A stretch of 64,000 nt of DNA. Origin: Asterias rubens. Its lineage: Eukaryota > Echinodermata > Asteroidea > Forcipulatida > Asteriidae. Shown in pieces: positions 24,377-36,300 of this stretch (positions within the stretch are counted from its first letter, which is position 1; every line of letters begins with the position of its first letter). The stretch covers positions 902,191-966,190 of the forward strand of contig NC_047078.1 of NCBI RefSeq assembly GCF_902459465.1, given 5' to 3'. Position numbers and translations under genes: made by a program. A model generated the notes under the pieces. That model was given only the letters and a program-made list of their open reading frames with translations. It was not told where the DNA came from and ran no database searches.

Positions 24377-27300
24377 CAGTAAATCTCATGTTATTTAGAG
24401 CTGATATTCAAAGATAACAAGAAGCATTTAAGAAACAGGTTGTACACATGAGGAAAATGGAAGATTCAGGAGGGTCTGTCACTAGAAAGAGACCAGGGCC
24501 CAATTTCAAAGAGCTGCTAAGCAGAAAATACTGCATGAAACAGATTTATGCTAAGCAAAAATAAGCAGAATACCAGTCACAGATTTTGCATGAAAGATGA
24601 GATTTAGACTGGTAACCCTACTCTGCTAAGCAAAATTATTTGACACTCAGCAAACTTCTGTGCTTTCCATGAAATTGGACCGTGGTGAATGGCTCTTTTT
24701 AACTCACTTTCTTCTTACTGCTTTGCTGAGAGCGCGGTGATAGAAATCAAGTCGTCCCTCCCCGCTATCTCCAAACGGTCTAAGAAACGGTTTAAGGGCT
24801 CGGAACACCATAGCCCACTTAGCAGCTGGGAGAGCTCCAATCTGTTTGGCTGCTTTCTCTCTTGAACCACCATCTGTGGGGGGGGGGGAATGTGTTTAAG
24901 GGTTTTGGTACCTTTGGTAGATCAAGATTTTAGACATGACATGAATCCCTACTCACTGTGAACAAAGATGTATGTAATATAATATACATGTAGAAGTTTC
25001 AGCTTCATAAGTCGACAAGTTTTTGAGAAAAAAAGGATAAATCACACCGAGTCCTCCCTTCAGACTCCTCAAACACAAATCACACCGAGTCCTCCCTTCA
25101 GACTCCTCAAACACAAATCACACCGAGTCCTCCCTTCAGACTCCTCAAACACAAATCACACCGAGTCCTCCCTTCAGACTCCTCAAGCACAAATCACACC
25201 GAGTCCTCCCTTCAGACTCCTCAAACACAAATCACACCGAGTCCTCCCTTCAGACTCCTCAAACACAAATCACACCGAGTCCTCCCTTCAGACTCCTCAA
25301 ACACAAATCACACCGAGTCCTCCCTTCAGACTCCTCAAACACAAATCACACCGAGTCCTCCCTTCAGACTCCTCAAACACAAATCACACCGAGTCCTCCC
25401 TTCAGACTCCTCAAACACAAATCACACCGAGTCCTCCCTTCAGACTCCTCAAGCACAAATCACACCGAGTCCTCCATTCAGACTCCTCAAACACAAATCA
25501 CACAGAGTCCTCCCTTCAGACTCCTCAAACACAAATCACACAGAGTCCTCCCTTCAGACTCCTCAAACAAAAATATTCTTGAGACATTGTTTTACTCACT
25601 CTACAGCACTAAAAAGAAATACAGCACCTCAGCAAGTAACATTTTAAGGGAAGCTTTCTCCCATCATTATCTTCAAACCATGTAAGTTTAATGTACATCT
25701 GTTGACATTATGTTTTGTGTTACAAAAAGTACCCAAATCCTTTAAAGAGCAGGCTGAAAGTGATTTTCAGTTCTGTTTACGATACAACTTTGAAAGCAAC
25801 AGCAGAGAGATCACTGCAGGGGAGAAATTTTGTCTTTTTGTATCAACCAATAAACCACAAGGGAAATTGACTGGGATTTATAGATATTTTGTGGGAGGTG
25901 ATGAACAAACTTAAAATTGACTAGAACAGGAATTGACTAGAACAGGACTAGAACATGTGACTTGCAGGTGCTCCCACAAACGAGCTAGTATGTTGCACTC
26001 TTATAATAATAATAATGATAATAATGACCAGTTTTATAGTGCTTTCACACCTGAAGGGCGTCTCAAAGCGCTTCACATTATTATCTCTGGTTGCCTCCAC
26101 ACAAAATCAGCCTGACTAACCTTTCTCTGAGCCACTCTCATCACTTGGGGGCATGAGGTTATCTTCATCACCAAGGATTTGAAGAAGCTCCGTTTCAAGG
26201 AGTCCAGTCTCGGATGTCTCAAGGAGACAGAGGGTTCCTATCAGCAAACTGCCACCATTCTCCTCCTCAAACCGATCAAAGACCTGCTCTAACAAACTGA
26301 CAAAGAAAACAAGACAATCAGAGGTCAATTATAATAATAATTAATATTGGGAGGTTGTTCCACATTTAAGGAGCAATGTAACGTCTAATTGTGAGCAGAT
26401 GAGAGTATTCTGATGGTTGAGTGTTCGGTTAGGCGTGTGAGAGTATTCTGATGGTTGAGTGTTCGGTTAGGCGTGTGAGAGTATTCTGATGGTTGAGTGT
26501 TCGGTTAGGCATGTGAGAGTATTCTGATGGTTGAGTGTTCGGTTAGGCGTGTGAGAGTATTCTGATGGTTGAGTGTTCGGTTAGGCGTGTGAGAGTATTC
26601 TGATGGTTGAGTGTTCGGTTAGGTGTGTGAGAGTATTCTGATGGTTGAGTGTTCGGTTAGGCGTGTGAGAGTATTCTGATGGTTGAGTGTTCGGTTAGGC
26701 GTGTGAGAGTATTCTGATGGTTGAGTGTTCGGTTAGGCATGTGAGAGTATTCTGATGGTTGAGTGTTCGGTTAGGCGTGTGAGAGTATTCTGAAGGTTGA
26801 GTGTTTGGTTAGGCGTGTGAGAGTATTCTGATGGTTGAGTGTTCGGTTAGGCATGTGAGAGTATTCTGATGGTTGAGTGTTCGGTTAGGCATGTGGTGTC
26901 AGAAGCTGATCACAAGCTTGCACGTGGCGGTTGGTAGAGAGCAAGGCAAGATGATAAGTAGCCCAATGCTATTCCTTAGAGACTTTTAAACACAGTAACT
27001 AAAACTTTGAAAGTAACTCAAATGATGTACAACTTACTCCAAGAGACCATCCGAGAGACTGTTGATCTTATCGTTGATCTTGCTGAAGAGGCCAAATATT
27101 CGGAGTTCCTCACACGCAATGGACAGCCAGAGAGGATTCTGGGAAGACTCCTTAGCGATGAGACAACTCATCTGTTCTTCGTCGAGACGTTTGTTGTATC
27201 TACCGAGAATCTCTGTAACTATTTCCTGTAAAGTTTAAAGGGAAGATATACGGTAAATAGCAATAAAAACTTTAAATTTTAAAAAGTACAGCATGTTAAA

Positions 27301-30300
27301 TGGCAATAAAAACTTCTTTTTTTTTTAAGTACAGCAAGTTTTGAAAGTATAAATTATTTTAAAGAAAACAAAAACGTTTCGCTTCAAACTGTCAAAGTAA
27401 TGTGATTATGTAAAAAGATATCATTTTTTATGTCCTTCAAAGTTGAATCTGAGAACTGTCAATAACGTTTCTTAGTTTGTGTATTTCAGTTGTGGATTAT
27501 TTTTCCTGCTTGGACATCCCGCTCCAGATATTCGCCTATATCTCAAAAACAAACCAGCTTTTGAAATGAAATGTTCACATGTTAGTTTTATTGTATACAT
27601 AGACAAGGCAGGTAATGAAACGCATTTAAGAACAAGAAAAATCTTGAACAAATAATGTCATTTTCTAAGTAGGTCATGGATTTACCTTAACAAAGGGGAA
27701 AGAATGAGGATGATTGATAAAGGCGTTGACTAAAGTTGGACTCAAACCAACGACCTCCAGATTAACGTGTCTGCGCTCTACCAACTGAGCTATCTACCCC
27801 TAAGTTTGCGGTCTCCCTATTTACCCAGTCAGTTTCCCTTGTGGTTTATATTGATATTCAATTCTCATCCCTTTTTGAAGTTGACACTTGCCTTTCGAGA
27901 TGCAACGTCCAGAGGTGTCAGAAAGTACTCCTTGGGATGAAAGCCTCTTTCCCTCATGGCTCTGTGGGGCGGGGTCTCGTCAATCATAGAGAGTATGACA
28001 CGGATCTGAGGTGCAAGCTTACGAGGTAGCCAACTCAAGATGGACGCAGACGTGTCGTCATCAAACTGTTCCCGAAAAGGAAAAGAGTTCAGGCACTGGA
28101 CACTATTGGTAGTTACTAAAAATAATTATTATCACAAAACCTTTCTTGAGTATGAGTAATGGGGAGAGGTTGATAGTATAAAACATTGTAAGAAACGGCT
28201 CCCTCTGAAGTAATGTAGTTTTCGAGAAAGACGTAATTTTCCACGACTTTGATTTCGAGACCTCAGAATCAGAATGTGAGGTCTCGAAATCAAGCATCTG
28301 AAAGCACACAACCATGTGTGACAAGGGTTTTTTTCTTTATTAGTTATCTCGCATTTTTCAACGATCAATTGAGTTCAAATTTTCACAGGTTTGTTATGAG
28401 AAGACTGGTCTTTGACAATTACCAAAAGTGTCCAGTGTCTTTAATGAATATTTACCTGATTCAGAGCATCAATAACAATAATGACTGGTTTGGTTTTAGG
28501 GTTGGATAAGGTACTGTACGTCAATTGGCACGCTGCCTCGAGATTCTTCGGAATGGTCGATTCCTGCAAAGAAACAACTCGATTTTATGAATAATAATAG
28601 TAGTAAATCAATAAATCACATAGCAAATACCCTTCTGTACAGGTTTCAACAGGCAACTTTAAAAAAAAAAAAATTATGTCTGTCGCCAGACACACAGGGC
28701 CTGAGCCCAATTTCATAGAGCTGCTAAGCACAAAAATTTGCTTAGCATGAAAAGTTGGCCTTCATAAAAACAGGATTTCCAACCAAATTTCCATGTGATT
28801 TTCAGGATAAGCAAACAACAGCTGAATTCCAGTAACGGGCAATAAGCATCAAATGGACATTTTGTGGTAATCATGTTTTTATCAATGAAGAAATTTCATG
28901 CTAAGCAAATTTTTGTGCTTAGCAGCTCTATGAAATTGGGCCCTGAAGGCCACTTAAAGGTGTGGGCTACAACTATTTTTTTTTCAGAGGCCATTGCCAC
29001 CTTCTCCTAGGGCTGAAACAGGGTTACCCCTTTCACAGTCCATACGGATGTAGGCTATGGGTATCATCAATCAGAAGCCTGGCCGGTAGAGCAGAAAGCA
29101 CTACCTCCCCAATTTAGTGTAGCAAGTGTCACGACCGGGATTCGAACCCACACTCTGTTGATCAAACACCAGAGCTTGAATCCGGTGCTCTTAACCGCTC
29201 GGCATGACATGCCACAAATCATATATCACTTTAACAATTGCTTGTTAAAGTGATGGAGATCACTTACGAGGCATCGTTGGTTTCATTACCAGAAACATAT
29301 AACAACAACAAAAATGGATTTTATTCTTTGGAAAATATCTAAAAGCGTCTTACATCGAAGGCTCCTATTTCCTTCAGGAGTCTCTTCAGACATTTCTCAA
29401 GATCCGTTGATCCTGGGATGGCTCCGACGAAATGAAAGAAAACATGCCATCCCTGATCGCCAGCGCTGCAGAAGAATGAAACATGGAGATAAGGAATTAA
29501 CTAAACAGTAACTAAAAGACCTGGTGCTGATTTCAGAAAGAGTTAAAACTCGTCTTATCTCGAGTTAATTGAGTAACTAGGACGATATACCACCGGCACT
29601 TTTCCCATGCTTTAATAAACCTGATGAAACAAATCAATGAATAGTATTGTAGCTTGTGTTACTTCTCAGTCATTAGGGTGTAACTGAGCATGAAATAACT
29701 AAATAATAACTAAAAAAACTGGTGCCGATTTCACAAAGAGTTTTATCTTGAGTTAGGTTGAGTAACTTGGACGCTCTAAGGCTATGGGATGTAGCCCGAC
29801 TCCAGGAGTTACCGGCACAAAAGAAGATGTGATCTTTCTTTTGCGTGCTGTGATCAAATGGAATATTAATAATAATAGTGGCTTCTTATATAGCGCTCAC
29901 TCATTCAGATGCCATTCAAAGGGCAGGGATGTGATAGGGAAAAAAAAAACATGTTTAGTGTCCGAGTTTCTCAGAAAAAGAAAGGAGGGGCTGTTTATTT
30001 TTTATTTCAAGATGGCCGCCATTCTTTTTAAAATGTCAAAATCCATTGTTTTTTCTACTGCTCAAACACACAATACAATAAACTTCCATCACATAATAAG
30101 CTTCCATCACATCTTAAGGACTGTTCATGTATTGACATTTTTAAGCGTCATCTGAAGACATACCTTTTTAGGCAATAATATTTTAAATAATTGTTTTTGT
30201 AGAGTTGTTTCTACTTTTTCACTGGCTGGTCCAGATTTGGGTTTTTTCTTAAACTGCCTTGTAGCATTTTTTGTAATTGTATTTTTAAATTGTTTTCTTC

Positions 30301-33300
30301 GGAAACCCTCTGTATTGTAATGTTGTATTTTGGAAATTGCTTTTTACCTTTGTATCTAGCGCTTTGAGGCCTTTTTGGCAATTTGGCGCTTTATAAATAT
30401 CTTTTTATTATTATTATTATTACATAAATGAAACATGTTGGACAAGACATTCAGACGAGACATTGGGATTGTTTTAGCTGAGATCGTTGAAAATATATCC
30501 CTTTAAAAAAAATATTTACAAAAAATCAAAATTGAAAAAAAAAAATAATAAAAAAAAGTTTGCATTAAAAAAAAGGAAAAAAGGAGGCGGCCTCTAAAAA
30601 GGAAGCGGGTGGAGACGCTAAACAAGTTTCTTTCTTTACTCGGCCTTATAGCTCAATTTCTTTTAGAATTAAAACAAAGGGAGAAATCACATCCCTGAAA
30701 GTGACACTCAGGAAAACTTACTGGAGGAGATAGAGCTTACCCAGGAATCTCCTTCAAGGCAGCCATTTTGTACGCTACGTCGGCAACCCGTGCCATGACT
30801 GCAGATTTTCCTGTTCCCGGTCCTCCGAGGATGACGAAGGGGTAGTCGATTCCGATATCCACCACGTAGTCTTTGATCATGTCAAGGGTCGTGTTACGCC
30901 CCAAGACCAGACCACCGCGATTCTTCATGAAAGACTGCGATAGAGTGCAGACAAAAAAGTTGCATTAATAGTCAGAGCATACTGATCCAGTAGAGCCACT
31001 ACTACTCACACAAGCCATACTTACATGTACTTGGAAAAATGTGTACTGATTAAAGTGAGTATTGATTGGAGCAGTGTAACTAACAATTTCGACCTGCAAA
31101 AAGTTTTTTTTTCAAACCCTCTAACCATGATACTGTCTGCTTTGGTGTTCTACACACACCTGAGATGCATAGTTTGGACAAATGGTGTTTGGGTAGCATT
31201 TTGCCACAGACAGATAATCTTGCCTTGGCAGTTCTGCCCTGTATTGACTGTGGAACAGCTACTTGCATTATGTACATTGATTGCACTTCTGGAATGTCTC
31301 AGTCAGTTTTATGTACAATCTAATTTTCCTACATCATGGGGTCTTGGGGCAGTGAGGGGGTTGGGTAAGGTTGGGGGCTTCATGTGGGTCTGGGAGGGGA
31401 GGGGAGCGGTACCATTTAATATTCCTACCTCATGTGCCTCACTAGCCAGTTGGTAAGTTTGAGGGCTTCATGGGGTCTTGGGACAGTGAGGGGGTTGGGT
31501 AAGGTTGGGGGCTTCATGTGGGTCTGGGAGGGGAGGGGAGTGGTACCATTTAATATTCCTACCTCATGTGCCTCTCTAGCCAGTTGGTAAGTTTGAGGGC
31601 TTCATGGGGTCTTGGGACAGTGAGGGGGTTGGGTAAGGTTGGGGGCTTCATGTGGGTCTGGGAGGGGAGGGGAGCGGTACCATTTAATATTCCTACCTCA
31701 TGTGCCTCTCTAGCCAGTTGGTAAGTTTAAGGGCTTCATGGGGTCTTGGGACAGTGAGGGGGTTTGGTAAGGTTGGGGCTTTGTGGGTCTGGGAGGGGAG
31801 TTCTACCTCATGTGCCTCTCTAGCCAGTTGGTAAGTTTGGGGGCTTCATGGGGTCTTGGGACAGTGAGGGGGTTGGGTAAGGTTGGGGGCTTCATGTGGG
31901 TCTGGGAGGGGAGGGGAGCGGTACCATTTAATATTCCTACCTCATGTGCCTCTCTAGCCAGTTGGTAAGTTTAAGGGCTTCATGGGGTCTTGGGACAGTG
32001 AGGGGGTTGGGTAAGGTTTGGGGCTTCGCGGGTCTGGGAGGGGAGTTCTACCTCATGTGCCTCTCTAGCTAGTTGGTAAGTTTGGGGGCTTCATGGGGTC
32101 TTGGGACAGTGAGGGGGTTGGGTAAGGTTGGGGGCTTCGTGGGTCTGGGAGGGGAGTTCTACCTCATGTGCCTCTCTAGCTAGTTGGTAAGTTTAAGGGC
32201 TTCATGGGGTCTTGGGACAGTGAGGGGGTTGGGTAAGGTTTGGGGCTTCGCGGGTCTGGGAGGGGAGTTCTACCTCATGTGCCTCTCTAGCTAGTTGGTA
32301 AGTTTGAGGGCTTCATGGGGTCTTGGGACAGTGAGGGGGTTGGGTAAGGTTTGGGGCTTCGCGGGTCTGGGAGGGGAGTTCTACCTCATGTGCCTCTCTA
32401 GCTAGTTGGTAAGTTTAAGGGCTTCATGGGGTCTTGGGACAGTGAGGGGGTTGGGTAAGGTTGGGGGCTTCGTGGGTCTGGGAGGGGAGTTCTACCTCAT
32501 GTGCCTCTCTAGCTAGTTGGTAAGGATCCAGCTCTTTATCCTGCACAGGGTACTGAGCTGCTATTCTCTTCTTGAAGAACTCAAAAATCTATAAATGTCA
32601 ACAGAAAATAATTGTCAGATTCCTTGTAAAACTTCCTTTCAAAACTTTAAGGCTCTCGTTGTTTTGTCATATTTATTTATAGTTTCTTCCTACTTAAAGA
32701 CACTGGACACTACTGGTAACTGTCAAAAACCAGTCTTCTCACTTGGTGTATCTCAACATGCATAAAATAACAAGCCTGTGAAAGCTTGCACTCAATTGGT
32801 TTTCGAAGTTGCAAGATAATAATGAAAGAAAAAACACTCTGGCCACACGAAGTTTGTGCTTTCAGATGCTTGATTTCCAGACCTCAAATTATAAATCTGA
32901 GGTCTCAAAATCAAATTCGTGGAAAATTACTCCTTTCTCGAAAACTACTCCACTTCAGAGGGAGCCGTACTTGGCAGCACAGGCTGTGGAACTTACCGGT
33001 TTACAGAATGTCTGATCGAGACCCTTAAGGGAAATCTTTCCGTCGTCATCGATTCCATCGTATTCACAGTCATACCATAATACATGGTCTCCCTGTGGAT
33101 CAAGTAGGAGAAAAACATTCTTAAATAAAACAAAAGCTTGAGGGGGCAAGGCTATTTTCATTTTGCAAAGGTCACTTCCATTGGAAAATCTTAATGGGAA
33201 ACAGTTGAAGGGGCACCAAAGCCAAGACCAGCGGCAACGGAGGCCATGACCTCCTTCGCCTGCATGTAATTCCATGCTGAACAGAAATGAGCAGGATACC

Positions 33301-36300
33301 AGTCACAAATTGTACATATGACATGGTAGATTGGCTGGTAACCTTGTTCTGTTAAGCATAATTTTGTTGTGCTTAGCTACTTGTTGTGCTTATAAGCAGC
33401 TTCATGAAATTGGGCACAGGTTTTATAACAATAATAAAACATTTATACAGCACCAAATTTGTGTTTGTTAAATGCTCCAAGACGCTTCAAAAAATGCATT
33501 AAAAGGTATAGTAAAATGCTCTAAGATGACTTGCATTAAAAAGGTATTACACTGTACAATGTTAATGGCTTAATAAGAATGGCTTCTTATATAGCACTAA
33601 CTATTACCCCTGGTCAATGGGCCTTAAATCATTCCTGAAAACCATCTCAGCTCCCTGGGGAGTTAAAGCCTTGTGCAAAATTAATATGCGCTACTCGGCT
33701 AAATCAATCACAAGAACCATCTCTGCCCTCAAAGGTACCCGTTTACCCCTGGGTGGAGAGAAGCAGTTATAGTGAAGTGTCTTGCTCAGGGACACAAGTG
33801 TCATGACCGGGATTCGAACCCACACTCTGCTGAACAGAATCACCAGAGCTTGAATTCAGTGCTCTTATCCGCTCTGCCACGACACCCAATGACAAAGTTA
33901 ACAATTTGTTGGGGTTCCAACTTTCAAGCGAGGGGGTCAGCCAAAGAGGTTATTGGTGCACTCACCAGCCTGGATTTCAGCATCTTCTTGAGTATGGTCA
34001 TTTTATGGAAGGCGATGGGGTTGGGGTCAATGAAGTCATCTCGGTACTCACTCGGTAGAGAAGACAAGAACTCAGACTTGCGGATCATGAAAAAAGCTGT
34101 GCATGGAATAAAATCATAGGGAAATTGACACGCCAGTGTAAAAATCACTATTTCAGGTCGACTGTTTTATCATCGTTTGGCTTTTAAGTTAGATAACAGC
34201 TGAATGAAAAGTCAAAATTATTTTATATTAATTATTTTACACACCAAACAGCACAATTAGCGCAAACGAGAAAAAATGTTCAATTTTAGATGTGGGAGGA
34301 AAACCCCAAAGGAGAAAACCCCCATGCAAACAGATAGGGACTAAAAACCTGATCCACTTGCATGGCTCTGGTCTGAGGTGGGATTTACGGCCATTGGACA
34401 CTTCCGGTAAACAGTGTTGTCCAAAGGCCCACACTTCGTGTATCCCAACTTATATATAAAATGACAAACCTGTGAAAATTTAGGCTCAATCGGTCATCAA
34501 CATCAGGAGAAAATAATGTGGAAATCCACCCTTGTTTCCGCACGTTTCGCCGAATCATGACATAAATAAATCCGTAATCCTCGCTATCGAAAACTGATAA
34601 TTGTTTTAATGTTTTCTCAAAAAGTAAAGCATTTCATGGAATAATATTTCAAGAGAAGTATTTTACTATTACCTTCTGTACACCCTGTAAGTTATTTGTA
34701 AATCTGTGAACTTTTTTTCTTCTGTTCCGAAAGTGTATAATGGGTCCACAGAGATGATATGCAGGGAAAGAAACCACTGAGCCAATCTGATCGCCAGAAA
34801 CACAAGGCCTAAAGGCCACTTCAAGGTGTGGACAACAATCAACTATTTTACCAGAGGTCGTTGCCACCTACTCCTAGGGCTGAAACAGGGTTACCCACTT
34901 TACAGTCCAAACCGTTGTAGACTTGGGTATCATCCATAAGAAGCCTTAATAAGAAGGTTTAATTTCTTGACTTACAGTTAGGGTTATCAATACGGTAAGC
35001 ACCATGGAGGATTTCCATCTCCGTTACAGAGAGACCATGAACCCAGCGATACTCCTGAACGATGGTCTCGGGAACGTCGTCAAACGAGGGTATCCATCCA
35101 CAACGCTCACTATCCAAATAAAATAAAACGTGTTAGAACTCAAATCGTGGTGATCACTTTAGTCCATGATGTGTTGTGGCCGAGTGATCTAGTCCACTGG
35201 ACCCAAGCTCTGGTGTTGTCTGCAGCAGAGTATGGGTTTGAATACTAGTCATGACACTTGAGCAAGGCACTTGACCATAATTACTTCCAAAAATGTATAC
35301 ACCAGCTCTAATGACAGTGAATTTTGATTCAGCCCCAGGACTAGGTAGCAGCGAGCCTCTAGCAGCAGTTGGGTCGCTAACCCAAATCCGTAAAGTGGAG
35401 CCCTCACCTTAAAGTGGCCGTCAGGCTTTGTGAGTTTTTTTTTAAATTGCTAAGAATAATGTAACAGACTTGCCAACATTCGTATCCCAGATATAGGGAC
35501 AAACCTTTTGTCGTGGAGGTAAACATACGGAAACTATATTCCCCTCAACTGTTTTGGGGGTCAAACAAATTTTGATTTGCCTGCAAAGTTTTTTGTCAGT
35601 TTTGGACGATCTTACCCCCGAATTTCTGCCCTTGGTCATACTTTTTTCATCAACTACCAGTTTAATGGGTTCGTGATTAGAGGATCGGTTGTATAAAAAC
35701 CTTCTTTTGCAATAAATTTTTTGTGATTTAACGATTGGTCGGCAACGCACATTGGGAACAAATATGCAGCGAGAGAGATGTGTTTATGAGTACAAGGTTG
35801 TTATTTAGCATGAATATAACTGGAACAAGGTTGATATTAGACCCCACAGGCAGTGCAGCTTCCAACCCTGCATATTCGAGTGATATTTTTCCCCACAGCG
35901 GCATCGTGAATGCCATACAATGATTGGGCATGTGTTTGTTCGCGCGCGATCGCGGCCACATTAAATATAGAACAAATCAAGACTTGTCAAACCAATTTTA
36001 AAACAATCTTTCTATAGGATTTTACCACCGTACCCCTCATTTATTGCGACAAGAAAAAATTGTTTTAACTCTAAGATACAACTAGCCTCGTTCCCAGTAG
36101 TTCACCAGTATTTTTTTTTTTTTTTTAAATAAAATTGGGAAAGTTTGGAAATCGGGACATTCCTGAATTTAGGGTCTTCATAACTCAGAAATCGAGACTG
36201 TCCCGGGAAAATCAGGACAGTTGGCAGGTCTGGTGTTACAATGTCCCCATTCACATCACTGCGGAAATACTGACTACTCATCTCAAGATAAAGTTAATAG

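Noticed and set aside
25038..26897. CRISPR-like arrays
   Set aside because: The 38-bp units are contiguous with no unique spacers, and the DNA is animal nuclear.
27720..27800. Functional tRNA gene on the minus strand
   Set aside because: A and B boxes are present but the acceptor stem does not pair and similar fragments recur; it is a SINE head.
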